Positions 24,843 through 33,277 of a stretch of 38,424 bases of DNA are shown one piece after another. The notes under the pieces were generated by a model, which had not been told where the DNA came from, ran no database searches, and was given only the letters and a program-made list of their open reading frames with translations. Position 1 is the first letter of the stretch, and the number at the start of each line of letters is the position of its first letter. This DNA comes from Chloroflexota bacterium (GTDB taxonomy: Bacteria > Chloroflexota > Anaerolineae > Anaerolineales > UBA11579), in assembly GCA_009391835.1 (NCBI GenBank), contig QWJF01000014.1, forward strand, positions 1 to 38,424, given 5' to 3'. The translations under genes were made by a program, and so were the position numbers.

Positions 24843-25541
24843 TCATAGCGGCAGTCGCACCCACATACGTCGCACCTGGTCCTCGCCGCTCGGCACAACC
24901 CCCATCACCACCACGCTGATATCGTCTCCCGGCCGGCCGTTTTCAAGCGTTTGCGCCTCGGCCATCAGGTCGTTCGCCATCTTTTGCGGTTCCTTGCCCG
25001 CTGCGATGAGCCGCTTGAAAGCTGCGGGCACGTCCATCGCCTGATTGCTGCGTTCACCTGCAAAAGGCAGCCCGTCGCTATAGGTTGCCACGTACAACCC
25101 TTCCTCCAGGTCCAATTGGGTGATCACGGGGCGTGTGTCGCGATAGATTCCGACAGGCACGCTTTCCTCATCCAGCATCCGTATCTCGCTGCCTACCGCC
25201 AGCAGTACGGGCGCCGGATTGTTGCGCGTGACAACCAGGGTGCGGGTTTCGAGATCAATCGAGAGAATATTCAGCGTGGATTGCACCTTTCCGCTGCGGT
25301 GCGTGAACAGGTAATCCGAAGCAGCCCGCGCCGCTGCGCCATCCCGCACTCCTTCTGCAAGCAGTGAAATCACCTTGCGCACCACCATTGTTGAGATGCG
25401 TTTGGCACTCTTCCCGGAGCGTTGCCCGTCTGCCAGCACCACGGAGAGCCCGCCATTGGGCCGCTCGATTACTTCCAGCGTATCCCCGCTCTCTCCGCTG
25501 GCATATTTATTGACCTTGGCCACTCCGATTTGGATTTCCAT
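24843..25541 (-). CDS. PP2C/SpoIIE-type serine phosphatase domain protein
   Basis: The 232-residue protein is a stand-alone SpoIIE-type PP2C phosphatase. It has 'GGLSVVLADGQRSGKSAKRIS' (the metal-site Asp-Gly), 'TLNILSIDLETRTLVVTRNNPAPVLL', 'LYVATYSDGLPFAGE' (Asp-Gly), and the last 'PGDDISVVVMGV' Asp. Such proteins dephosphorylate anti-anti-sigma factors or other Ser/Thr phosphoproteins; no partner is encoded nearby. A minus-strand TAAAAT (25551-25556) lies nine bases before the ATG, so it may have its own promoter besides read-through from the methyltransferase gene. Confidence 0.85.
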   Translation of the reverse strand: MEIQIGVAKVNKYASGESGDTLEVIERPNGGLSVVLADGQRSGKSAKRISTMVVRKVISLLAEGVRDGAAARAASDYLFTHRSGKVQSTLNILSIDLETRTLVVTRNNPAPVLLAVGSEIRMLDEESVPVGIYRDTRPVITQLDLEEGLYVATYSDGLPFAGERSNQAMDVPAAFKRLIAAGKEPQKMANDLMAEAQTLENGRPGDDISVVVMGVVPSGEDQVRRMWVRLPL

Positions 25542-25569
25542 TGCGTCCCGATTTTACATCAGCCCCCAG

Positions 25570-26220
25570 TTAACTGCCGCGCTTCACCCCGCGGAGCAGC
25601 GCTACACGGCTGCCAGGAAGGTCTATTGCCTCAAGGCTCGCCGCAAAACCCGCAGCTTCCAGCTTTGCCTGCAGGCCTGTTCCCCAATCCCCGGCCTGGC
25701 CCGTGGCCCGGAAGAGCCATGCCGCCAGGCGCTCCAGTGGCGACCCGCCCGTGATCCACCCGGTTGGAACGACCACCAAACGGCCCTGATCTTTGAGCAC
25801 CCGTCTAGCCTCGCGCAACCCTTGATCCGATAGGATGCTTTCAGTCGGGAAGGTAGCCACTACCTCGTCAAAAGCACCGCTCACAAAAGGCAGCCGCCCT
25901 GCCTCGCCTCGCATAAGGCGCGAAGGCTTGCCCGCTTTTTGCGACCGTGACTTGGCGATGGCTCCCATCTGGCGGCTGCGATCCAACCCAAACCCGGTCA
26001 GCCCCTTTTTGGCCAACCCTGTTTGGAGGTGTCCCGGTCCGTGCCCCAATTCCAACACGCGCGGCCCGCTCAACATCGGCAGCGTGCTAAACACCCAGTT
26101 CTTCCATCGCCCCAGCGACACTAGCCAGGCCACCATGTCATAGCTCCAAGCCTGAGAAGTATATAAATGTTTAAAAAAGAACTGGAGAAAAGCGGAAATT
26201 ATCCGCTGATGCAGGCCCAT
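25570..26220 (-). CDS. Class I SAM-dependent methyltransferase
   Basis: The 216-residue protein has the Rossmann SAM site 'VLELGHGPGHLQTGLAKKG', the acidic residue in 'GFGLDRSRQM', and 'LPFVSGAFDEVVATFPTESI', as in ubiquinone/menaquinone-type (UbiE-like) or lipid methyltransferases. The hydrophobic N-terminal region (about residues 9-40) may associate with the membrane. Its ATG lies one base after the stop of the DAG-kinase-like gene, so it belongs to the same operon; a lipid-related substrate is a reasonable guess. Confidence 0.82.
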   Translation of the reverse strand: MGLHQRIISAFLQFFFKHLYTSQAWSYDMVAWLVSLGRWKNWVFSTLPMLSGPRVLELGHGPGHLQTGLAKKGLTGFGLDRSRQMGAIAKSRSQKAGKPSRLMRGEAGRLPFVSGAFDEVVATFPTESILSDQGLREARRVLKDQGRLVVVPTGWITGGSPLERLAAWLFRATGQAGDWGTGLQAKLEAAGFAASLEAIDLPGSRVALLRGVKRGS

Positions 26221-26221
26221 T

Positions 26222-27124
26222 TCAAGCGCTGGTTAGCAAGTGCAGCCCACGGGGATGCACCCGGTAATTGAATTCGTTTCCCGCATGGGTGAATAGTTCA
26301 CCGTCCGCATGCGCCGGTGAATTCGGCGTCACTCGCACCGTAAGCCACGGTGAATGTTCCTGGTGCACCGCGGGATGTTCCACGTAATTGCCCTCGCCCG
26401 CCTTCATGATTTTGGGCAGCACTTTCAGGATTCCCGCCCTGTTTGGAATATAGCCATACACAAAACTCAACTGGCCGTCAAAAGCATCCGCATCCGGTAC
26501 GGTGTAGAAGATGCCGCCGGTGCGCGGCAGGTTACCAATCGAAACCAGTGTCACCGGGCCTTCGTAATCGCCCCCTTCCCACGCCAATTGCATCTGCCAA
26601 TGTGGATTGCGCCCGATGGCGGTCAAGGTCGCCAGCAGATAATGGGCGATACCCTTGGCCCATGTCATGTTTTGCTGGATCAGCGTAATCGTCGGTTCCA
26701 GCCCGATGCCCGCGTTGTTTAGGAAGAATTGCCCGTTTACTTCACAAAGATCTATCGCCCGCGTACGGCCCTCGGCAATGATCGCTACCGCCTCATATAT
26801 CCCCCGCGGCATCCCCAGATTGTCAACCAGATCATTGGCCGTCCCTAGTGGAATAAGCCCAAAGACAGGCAGTTTGCCACCTTTGGCCCCTTGCAAGATC
26901 CCATTGAGCACTTCATTGAGGCTGCCGTCCCCGCCTGCAGAAATGATTGGGTCGAATCCCAAGCGCACGGCCTCCGCAGCAAGCGCTGTCCCGTGTCCGC
27001 GCGTTTCCGTGCTTACCAGCTCAAACGCCACGCCCGCGTCTTGCAGCGCGGCCTCAATCGCCTCCCGTTGCTTGCCCGCCTTCCAGCGCGCTGCATAGGG
27101 GTTGAGGATCACTTTGGCAGTCAT
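26222..27124 (-). CDS. Diacylglycerol kinase family lipid kinase (DagK/YegS-like)
   Basis: The 300-residue protein phosphorylates a lipid such as diacylglycerol using ATP. It has the family motifs 'ILNPYA', 'ISAGGDGSLNEVLNGI' (ATP site, residues 64-68 GGDGS), 'IPLGTANDLV' (94-98 GTAND), and a C-terminal 'VRVTPNSPAHADGEL'. The length is typical. It lies five bases after mgtE and one base before the methyltransferase gene. A role in returning diacylglycerol to phospholipid synthesis is the established function for DgkB relatives. Confidence 0.9.
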   Translation of the reverse strand: MTAKVILNPYAARWKAGKQREAIEAALQDAGVAFELVSTETRGHGTALAAEAVRLGFDPIISAGGDGSLNEVLNGILQGAKGGKLPVFGLIPLGTANDLVDNLGMPRGIYEAVAIIAEGRTRAIDLCEVNGQFFLNNAGIGLEPTITLIQQNMTWAKGIAHYLLATLTAIGRNPHWQMQLAWEGGDYEGPVTLVSIGNLPRTGGIFYTVPDADAFDGQLSFVYGYIPNRAGILKVLPKIMKAGEGNYVEHPAVHQEHSPWLTVRVTPNSPAHADGELFTHAGNEFNYRVHPRGLHLLTSA

Positions 27125-27129
27125 TATGG

Positions 27130-28488
27130 CTAAAAAAGGTGAGGGAGAAAATAGCCCGCTAGGCTAAGAAAAATTAAGAAACCTAGGCTGTCGGTCACTG
27201 CCGTAACCAGTACGGATGAAGCCAACGCGGGGTCTTGCCCCATTGATTTGAGCGCCATCGGGATTATCGCCCCGGCCAGTCCGGCCACAATCAGGTTTGC
27301 CATCAGCGCGCCGCCCACTACCACGCCCAGATAGGGGTTACCGCGCCACAGCCATACGCCTAAAGCCACCAGCAGGCCTACAGCTAGCCCTTGCAGGATA
27401 CCTACGACCAATTCTCGCCACAATACGACCCAAACCTTGCTGGGCGAGGTTTTGCCCAAAGCCAGCGAGCGCACGATCACCGCCACAGTCTGGCTGCTGG
27501 CATTTCCGCCCATTCCGGCCACGACCGATTGGAACACGGCCAGCGCCGCAACTTGAGCAATAATCACTTCGTAATGGCTAATTATCCAGGCTGCAAAAAG
27601 GGCGGTCAGCGTATTCAAATACAGCCAGGGCAGTCTGCCTCGAATGTGCATCCGCACCGGGCTTTCTGGCTCCAATTCGATAGCGCCCACCGAGGCCAGA
27701 CGATAGATATCTTCCGTGGCTTCTTCGGAGAGCACGTCGAGGATGTCGTCATGTGTAATCACGCCCAGCATGCGTTTTTGTTCGTCCACCACCGGAATCG
27801 CCGAGAGTTCATGCCGCACCAAAACGTTTGCAGCTACCTCCTGATCCACCCCTGACTCAACGTAAATAACGTCTGGGTCCATAATGTCTTCCATGACCGC
27901 CTGCGGATCAGACACCACCAATTCTCGCAGCCCCAGCACCCCGACCAGTCGTTTTTCTCGGTCAACGACGAAGATGTAATAGGGCACTTCGTGGTCTGGG
28001 CTCACATCTCGTAAAAATTTGATTGCCTGCTCCACGCGCGTGTGTTGCCGCATGGCAATGTATTCGGTGGTCATCCGCCCGCCGGCGGTTTCGTCCGGGA
28101 AGCCGAGCAGCGGCAGCACGTCCTCGGAATCCTCCATCTCCTCTAGCGCCTGTGAGGCTTGCTCCGGCGGCAAGTCGCCCAGCAGATCGGCCGCTTCGTC
28201 CGGTTGCATTTCCTCCAGGACGTCGGCCAATCGCTCCAGTGTCAGGTTTTCCGAGGCCTCGAGTGTTTCGCTGTCGGTTAATCGGTCGAAGAGATCCGCG
28301 GTTGCCCCAACGTCCAACCGCGGCAGCAGAGTGGCTTGTTCGTTTTCTTCGAGCTGATTAAAAGCTTCGGCTTGGTCGCCAAGCGCCAGTTCATTAAAAT
28401 GCGCGATAGCTTGCGCGTGAAGACCTTCCTCCAGGGATTTCTTGATTTGTTCTATGGCGATCTGCAGGTCTGGAACTTGCTCTGTCAT
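27130..28488 (-). CDS. mgtE: Magnesium transporter MgtE
   Basis: MgtE is a Mg2+-gated channel for Mg2+ uptake. The 452-residue protein has an N-terminal helical MgtE_N domain ('DEAADLLGDLPPEQASQAL'), two CBS domains (about 140-255), a connecting helix and five membrane segments with the pore signature 'VVAGMGGNASSQTVAVIVR'. The length is normal. There is no M-box or other structured leader in the short upstream gap, which instead carries a 12-bp tandem repeat. Confidence 0.95.
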   Translation of the reverse strand: MTEQVPDLQIAIEQIKKSLEEGLHAQAIAHFNELALGDQAEAFNQLEENEQATLLPRLDVGATADLFDRLTDSETLEASENLTLERLADVLEEMQPDEAADLLGDLPPEQASQALEEMEDSEDVLPLLGFPDETAGGRMTTEYIAMRQHTRVEQAIKFLRDVSPDHEVPYYIFVVDREKRLVGVLGLRELVVSDPQAVMEDIMDPDVIYVESGVDQEVAANVLVRHELSAIPVVDEQKRMLGVITHDDILDVLSEEATEDIYRLASVGAIELEPESPVRMHIRGRLPWLYLNTLTALFAAWIISHYEVIIAQVAALAVFQSVVAGMGGNASSQTVAVIVRSLALGKTSPSKVWVVLWRELVVGILQGLAVGLLVALGVWLWRGNPYLGVVVGGALMANLIVAGLAGAIIPMALKSMGQDPALASSVLVTAVTDSLGFLIFLSLAGYFLPHLF

Positions 28489-28539
28489 GTGAGGTATCCG
28501 ATTAAGTGGCCGGCTTTTGCTCCGTCATGGTTGCAGTCC

Positions 28540-28599
28540 CCTAAGTGCCGTGCTAAGCGCCGAGCTAAGCGTCTAGCTAAGCGCCAAGCTACGCGCCCA
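28540..28599 (-). repeat. Five 12-bp tandem repeats that copy the last three codons and stop of the NIL gene
   Basis: Read on the minus strand, five units follow one another: CTGGGCGCGTAG, CTTGGCGCTTAG, CTAGACGCTTAG, CTCGGCGCTTAG, CACGGCACTTAG. The first unit is the real end of the NIL gene (Leu-Gly-Ala-stop). Each later unit keeps the same frame and its own TAG. The array lies between the NIL gene and mgtE. It looks like slippage or duplication of the gene's tail, giving a ladder of in-frame amber stops. Confidence 0.85.
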
Positions 28600-28819
28600 G
28601 CACTTGGACTTCTACCCCTTGCTGGCGCAGCCAATCTATGGAAGATTCAATCAGGCCCGCGCTGCCCACCAACTGCACTTCCAGCCAGCCCTCATTAGGG
28701 CTGACCTCGGCCCGCAAAATATTCACGGTAAGGTCGCTAAAATTGCGGATCAACTGGTTGACAATTGGGACATTGACAACCGAGGGGGGATAAATCAAAC
28801 GAAGCACTTGCTCTGCCAC
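28589..28819 (-). CDS. NIL-domain protein
   Basis: The 76-residue protein is a single NIL domain, the ferredoxin-like fold also found at the end of MetN methionine-transporter ATPases. It is recognised by 'RLIYPPSVVNVPIVNQLIRNFSDLTVNILRAEV' and 'GWLEVQLVGSAGLIESSIDWLRQQGVEVQVL'. It probably binds a small ligand. The start is GTG 28819, chosen because AAGGAG lies seven bases upstream. Its last codons are repeated downstream. mgtE follows about 100 bases later. Confidence 0.85.
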   Translation of the reverse strand: MAEQVLRLIYPPSVVNVPIVNQLIRNFSDLTVNILRAEVSPNEGWLEVQLVGSAGLIESSIDWLRQQGVEVQVLGA

Positions 28820-28858
28820 GGGCGTCTCCTTAAGTGAACTAGTCGAATTTTAGCATGC

Positions 28859-29923
28859 TCAGAGCGCGGGCAGTTCAGCAGTTTGCCCGGCTTGCCGCTC
28901 GGCGAGTTGCCCGCAGCCTGCATCAATATCAATGCCTCGTCGTACCCGCACCGTGCACGAAATACCCCGATCGGTCAAAACCCGGCGAAAACCCGCCACT
29001 CGTGCTCGCGTGGATTTCTCCCCGTCAAAGCCCTTCGTGGGATTGAGCGGGATCACGTTCACGTGGCAGTTAATCCCATGCAAGAGATCCGCCAATTGCG
29101 TCGCCTGTTCCGCCGAATCATTCACGTGTTGGATCAGTGCCCACTCAAACGTGATCCGCCGCCCGGTTGCCTCCACGTAATCCCGGCAGGCCGCGATCAG
29201 TTCGGCGATGGGATAGCGATTATTGATCGGCAACATACTGGCTCGCAGTTTGTCGTCTGTCGCATGCAGCGAGATCGCCAGCCCCACCTGGCGGTTTTCC
29301 TTGGTAAAACGTTTGATGGCCGGCACCAGCCCCACAGTAGAAATGGTGAAGCGCCTCGCCGCCATTCCGAAACCAGGCTGCGCATTTAGCAGGTCAATGG
29401 CTGCCAGGCTGGCCTCATAATTGTGGAATGGCTCGCCCATGCCCATGAGCACGATGTTGGTCACCCGTTCATCCGCCGCGGCTAATTCGCGCGCAAAGAA
29501 AAGCACCTGCTCCACGATTTCGCCGCTTGTCAGGTTGCGCCGGAATCCCATTTGCCCTGTGGCGCAAAAAGTACAGCCCAGCGCACAGCCTGCCTGTGTA
29601 GAAATGCAAAGGGTGCGCCGCTGCTCGTAGAGCATCAGCACCGTTTCAATGGCATTGCCGTCCGGTAGTGTAAACAGCACTTTGGTCGTCTCGCCATCGC
29701 TGGATTGCAACCGCGTGTTTACTGTCAGATGGCGAAACGTGAACGCATCCCCGAGTGTGGCCCGCAGCGCCTTGGGCAGATTGCTGAAGGCCGCAGGGCT
29801 GTCCCACAACTGTGTGTAAAGCCCCTCCCAGAGTTGTTCGGAGCGGTAGCTGGGCTCATCCCATTCAGCCGTCTGGGCCGCCAGTTCCCTAAAATTCAGA
29901 TCGTAAATCAGTTTCTTATCCAT
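28859..29923 (-). CDS. rlmN: Dual-specificity RNA methyltransferase RlmN
   Basis: This radical-SAM enzyme methylates C2 of A2503 in 23S rRNA and A37 of some tRNAs. The 354-residue protein has the 4Fe-4S motif 'CALGCTFC' (Cys113, 117, 120), the SAM-contact region 'GMGEPFHNYEA', and the C-terminal catalytic Cys (about 337, 'DIDAGCGQLA'). ATG 29923 is used; it overlaps the end of the HAD gene by eight bases, and a TTG six bases further upstream is less likely. Confidence 0.95.
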   Translation of the reverse strand: MDKKLIYDLNFRELAAQTAEWDEPSYRSEQLWEGLYTQLWDSPAAFSNLPKALRATLGDAFTFRHLTVNTRLQSSDGETTKVLFTLPDGNAIETVLMLYEQRRTLCISTQAGCALGCTFCATGQMGFRRNLTSGEIVEQVLFFARELAAADERVTNIVLMGMGEPFHNYEASLAAIDLLNAQPGFGMAARRFTISTVGLVPAIKRFTKENRQVGLAISLHATDDKLRASMLPINNRYPIAELIAACRDYVEATGRRITFEWALIQHVNDSAEQATQLADLLHGINCHVNVIPLNPTKGFDGEKSTRARVAGFRRVLTDRGISCTVRVRRGIDIDAGCGQLAERQAGQTAELPAL

Positions 29924-30704
29924 GAGCAAGTTTCCCGAGGAGAGCTGTCAAATCCTCCACCACGAAAACCGGCTGGGGCTCCCAGCGTTCAGCCTGCGCG
30001 CGTGTGCTCGCCCCACTCAACACTAGCGCCGTGGCGCAGCCTGCTTTTTGCCCTGCGGCGATATCCGTCTCCAGGCGGTCGCCCACCATCAACGCCTCCT
30101 CTGCCCTGAGCTCCAGGCTCTCTAGCGCGGCCTCAAGCAGGGCCGTTTCTGGTTTGCCAATAATCTCGGCCCGGTGTCCGCTGGCGGCTTCCAATGCTGC
30201 GATGATCGCCCCGGCTCCCGGCGCTAGGCCTTTGGGGGAGGGCAGAGTTACGTCCGGATTCGTGCCGATAAACGCCGCGCCGCCCCGGATCAGCAAACTC
30301 GCTTCGGTGAGTTTTTCATAGCTGATCGCTCGATCCAACCCGACAACCACTGCCAGGCAGTCATCTGTCCCCGTCTCGAAGCCCTGCTCAGCCAATGCCT
30401 CCAACAGACCGTTCTCGCCCACGATAAAAACGTTTCCCCCCCCCGGAAACCGCTTTGCCAGGTGCGCCGCGGTGGCATTTGCTGAGGTAAATATCTGATT
30501 CGGCTGGACCGTTGCCCCGAACTGCGCAAACATTTCCACGTACTGCGCCACGCTCTTGGTGGCGTTATTGGTCACGAAGGCCAGGCGCAGTCCCATCTCC
30601 TCGGCTGTCTGCAGCGTCAATGGTAGGTCGCCTATCGGCTCCTTGCCGCGCCACAACACCCCGTCCAAGTCCAGCAACAATGCTTTGAAAGCTACTTTGC
30701 TCAT
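29916..30704 (-). CDS. HAD-superfamily IIA phosphatase (NagD-like)
   Basis: The 262-residue protein is a HAD phosphatase of the NagD/p-nitrophenylphosphatase class. Motif I is 'LLLDLDGVLWRG' (DxD), motif II 'FVTNNATKS', motif III Lys in 'IGKPETALLEAAL', and motif IV 'LMVGDRLETDIAAG'. The cap lies between motifs II and III, as in the IIA subgroup. The substrate is a small phosphate ester, unknown here. ATG 30704 fits AGGTG just upstream. It overlaps rlmN. Confidence 0.88.
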   Translation of the reverse strand: MSKVAFKALLLDLDGVLWRGKEPIGDLPLTLQTAEEMGLRLAFVTNNATKSVAQYVEMFAQFGATVQPNQIFTSANATAAHLAKRFPGGGNVFIVGENGLLEALAEQGFETGTDDCLAVVVGLDRAISYEKLTEASLLIRGGAAFIGTNPDVTLPSPKGLAPGAGAIIAALEAASGHRAEIIGKPETALLEAALESLELRAEEALMVGDRLETDIAAGQKAGCATALVLSGASTRAQAERWEPQPVFVVEDLTALLGKLAHG

Positions 30705-30791
30705 CGCACCTATCTTTTTGTGAAGAAAGCCATACAATCCTCGGAATTAATCGGCGTACGCCGAATGACAATTATAGCGGTCGACCCAAAC

Positions 30792-30820
30792 AAAAAGCCG
30801 AGGCATTGCCTCGGCTTTTT
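30792..30820 (-). terminator. Intrinsic terminator of the tig-clpP operon
   Basis: AAAAAGCCGAGGC (30792-30804) and GCCTCGGCTTTTT (30808-30820) form a perfect 13-bp stem with a three-base loop. Confidence 0.9.
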
Positions 30821-30838
30821 AGGGTTTTTATCTTGCGG

Positions 30839-31492
30839 TTATTTCTTGCCGTTTGCATTCTTCTTGGCTTCCGGTTTCACCAACACTTCATCCACCAGCC
30901 CGTATTTGACCGCTTCTTCAGCGGTTAGGTAAACGTCCCGGTCTGTGTCCTTTTCGATCTGCTCGACCGTTTTGCCAGTGGCTTCTGAAAGGATCTGGTT
31001 GATGCGTTCTTTCTGGCGCAGGATTTCCTTGGCCTGGATTTCGATATCTGTGGCCTGCCCACCGCCTCCGCTGCTCCACGGTTGGTGCATATGGATCGTG
31101 GCGTTCGGCAATACATAACGATGTCCCTTGCTGCCAGCCGTGAGCAATACGGTGCCGTAGGAAGCTGTGAAGCCCACTGCCACCGTGCTCACCTGGTTCG
31201 GGATCATCTGCATCGTGTCGTAAATGCCCATCCCGGCATAGATCGATCCGCCCGGCGAGCTGATGTACATCTGTATTGAGGATTCCGGATCTTCGTTGCT
31301 CAGATAGATCAACTGCGCTACCACCAGGCTCGCCGTCTGGTCGTTGATCGGTGTGCTCACCAGGATGATACGGTTCTTAAGCAGCAGTGAGTAAATATCA
31401 AAGGCGCGCTCTCCCCGCCCGGTGGTTTCCACCACCATTGGGATCACGGCCTGTGGGTTTTCCATCAATTGTCCAATTGCCTTATTCATCAT
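30839..31492 (-). CDS. clpP: ATP-dependent Clp protease proteolytic subunit
   Basis: ClpP forms the barrel protease that works with ClpX or ClpA/C. The 217-residue protein has the catalytic triad Ser111 ('GFTASYGT'), His136 ('HMHQP') and Asp182 ('EKDTDRD'), plus 'YISSPGGSIYAGMGIYDTM'. A Lys-rich tail ends it. Its ATG overlaps the trigger factor stop (ATGA), so the two are translationally coupled. ClpP would degrade the proteins tagged by the tmRNA of this window. Confidence 0.95.
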   Translation of the reverse strand: MMNKAIGQLMENPQAVIPMVVETTGRGERAFDIYSLLLKNRIILVSTPINDQTASLVVAQLIYLSNEDPESSIQMYISSPGGSIYAGMGIYDTMQMIPNQVSTVAVGFTASYGTVLLTAGSKGHRYVLPNATIHMHQPWSSGGGGQATDIEIQAKEILRQKERINQILSEATGKTVEQIEKDTDRDVYLTAEEAVKYGLVDEVLVKPEAKKNANGKK

Positions 31493-32934
31493 TCCTTGTC
31501 CTTCGTTTTCGTAGTCGCCTTTTTCTTGGCCTTCGGTTTGTCAGTCGTTTCAGCTTTGGTTTCCGCCTTGGTTTTGTCCTTGGCCTTCGCCTCCGCTTTG
31601 CCGCCCTGCGCAATCTCGCGCAATCTTGCCAGCGTCCGGTTGATCACTTCCTCCGTCATCGTGCGGCTTACCAGCCCCTGCAGCGCCTCGCCGGTCAATG
31701 CCTTACGCGTCTCTTCCTCTGAAGTTAGCTCCTGCAAGCGCTGCACCCGGGCTTGCACCAGCTCCTGGATAGCCTGCTCGCTAACCTCAATCTTTTCTTG
31801 CCGGGACACTTCCATGATGGTTAGGGATTTCTTCAGCCGCTCCTCAACCGAGGGCCGCACCTCGTCTTTGAGGTCTTGCATCGTGATCTGCCGGGTCTTC
31901 AAATAAGTGTCCATATCAAGGCCCTGTTGTGCCAATTGTGGCCCCAGGTCCTCAATGTAATGTTCCACTTCATGATCCAGCATCTGCGGCGGAAACTTAA
32001 TCTTGGAATCGGCTACGACTTTTTCCACGATGCTGGTTTCGTAGTCATCCTTGCTTTGCTGCTCATAGTTTTCGGTGAGCGAGTTCTTGATATCCGCTTC
32101 CAGCGCCGCCAGGTCTGCATACTCGCCCAACGATTTGGCAAATTCGTCGTTCCCCTCAGGCAACACCCGGTCCTTAATTTCGTCTACCTTAATCTGAAAA
32201 GTGGCCGCTTCTCCCCGCAAATCTTCAAATTCACTATCCTTGGAGAACGTATGCGAAAGTTGCTTTTCCTCGCCTGCTTTTAGCCCGATCAGCGCCCGTG
32301 AGAAACCCGGGTAGGGCCATTCGTTGCTCGCGTCAACCGCCTTGGCCTCAACCACCACGGGATAACGCCGCTCTTTAATCAGCGCTGTTTCGCCATCTTT
32401 ATCAGGCTTCAGCCGCTCGGCGCTCATCTGCACGTAGACCATGTCGCCCTCTTGGGCTTCGCGCTCCACCGGCTTCAACACAGCCTGCTGCTCACGCAGG
32501 TTGTCGATTACGCCCTGGATGTCCTTTTTGGTGACCGGTTTTTCTTTGAAGGGGATGCGCACCTTCTGGTAATTCCCAAGTTCCACTGTTGGCGATAGCG
32601 GCACCCGGATCTCAAACACGGGCGGCTCTTTATCCTCGTGCACCTTTTCCAGTGTGCCCGCGCCCCAGGGATCGATGCCGCTTTCTTCCAGCAATTTTGG
32701 GTAAATGTCGTCCAGCACAATGTCCAGGGCTTCCTCTTGGATCGCCTCGGGTCCCACCTGTTTCTCAATTACGTTATAAGGCGCCTTGCCCGGACGAAAT
32801 CCCGGTACCTTGATGCGGCCCGCAATTTGACGGGCTGCCTTACGGCGCGCCACGCTTAACTGTTCCGCTTCCACCTCAACGGTGAGCCGAACCTGGTGGT
32901 CGTCCAGTGCCTTTTGTTCCACCTTCAATGTCAT
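31489..32934 (-). CDS. tig: Trigger factor
   Basis: This ribosome-bound chaperone and prolyl isomerase helps new proteins fold. The 481-residue protein has the ribosome-binding domain with 'GFRPGKAPYNVIEKQVG' (the family GFRxGKxP signature), a PPIase (FKBP-like) middle domain and a long helical C-terminal region. The last 40 residues are a Lys/Ala/Glu/Thr-rich low-complexity tail that is not a usual part of the family. ATG 32934 is used because the family's first strand begins there; AAGGA lies almost directly before it. Confidence 0.93.
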   Translation of the reverse strand: MTLKVEQKALDDHQVRLTVEVEAEQLSVARRKAARQIAGRIKVPGFRPGKAPYNVIEKQVGPEAIQEEALDIVLDDIYPKLLEESGIDPWGAGTLEKVHEDKEPPVFEIRVPLSPTVELGNYQKVRIPFKEKPVTKKDIQGVIDNLREQQAVLKPVEREAQEGDMVYVQMSAERLKPDKDGETALIKERRYPVVVEAKAVDASNEWPYPGFSRALIGLKAGEEKQLSHTFSKDSEFEDLRGEAATFQIKVDEIKDRVLPEGNDEFAKSLGEYADLAALEADIKNSLTENYEQQSKDDYETSIVEKVVADSKIKFPPQMLDHEVEHYIEDLGPQLAQQGLDMDTYLKTRQITMQDLKDEVRPSVEERLKKSLTIMEVSRQEKIEVSEQAIQELVQARVQRLQELTSEEETRKALTGEALQGLVSRTMTEEVINRTLARLREIAQGGKAEAKAKDKTKAETKAETTDKPKAKKKATTKTKDKE

Positions 32935-33073
32935 TTCCTTAATTGTCTGATTCGAATAGTGGCGAATAGCGCAAACATGATGTACTGGGGTTCGCACCCA
33001 AGCCTCTGCGATTTTATCACGCAGCCCATTTTCGCAATGTCAGAGCTATATAAACATTTTAGAGGTCCAGCAG

Positions 33074-33155
33074 TGGGGAAGGAGGGACTCGAACCCTCAC
33101 GCCTTGCGGCACATGTTCCTAAGACATGCCTGTCTGCCAGTTCCAGCACTTCCCC
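33074..33155 (-). tRNA. tRNA-Leu (anticodon UAG)
   Basis: The 82-base RNA has acceptor arms GGGGAAG and CTTCCCC with discriminator A, a D-loop region 'TGGAACTGGCAGAC', anticodon stem CATGT/ACATG around CTTAGGA (anticodon TAG), a long variable arm as in Leu tRNAs, and the T-arm 'GAGGGTTCGAGTCCCTC'. The CCA is not encoded. It reads CUA/CUN-type Leu codons. Confidence 0.93.
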
Positions 33156-33168
33156 GGTTTGCCGCTTG

Positions 33169-33197
33169 ATTATAGAGTCGGGTGGGGGGTGCGTCAA
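33169..33197 (-). promoter_or_regulatory. tRNA-Leu promoter
   Basis: On the minus strand TTGACG (complement of 33192-33197), 17 bases and TATAAT (33169-33174) lie 13 bases before the tRNA 5' end. Both boxes are close to consensus. Confidence 0.7.
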
Positions 33198-33238
33198 TGC
33201 CGCAACACAACTAGAAGTACCTCGTCACCCAGATAGAC

Positions 33239-33244
33239 TATAAT
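33239..33244 (+). promoter_or_regulatory. -10 box (TATAAT) of the small unknown gene at 33278
   Basis: TATAAT lies 33 bases before the TTG start, leaving room for the AAGGAG ribosome site at 33266-33271. The tRNA promoter diverges from the same gap. Confidence 0.5.
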
Positions 33245-33277
33245 GCCGCGTCTTAAACCTGCCCCAAGGAGCCCCGA

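Noticed and set aside
28540-28599. A CRISPR array
   Set aside because: Units are 12 bp with no spacers and they continue the NIL gene's frame; it is a simple tandem duplication.
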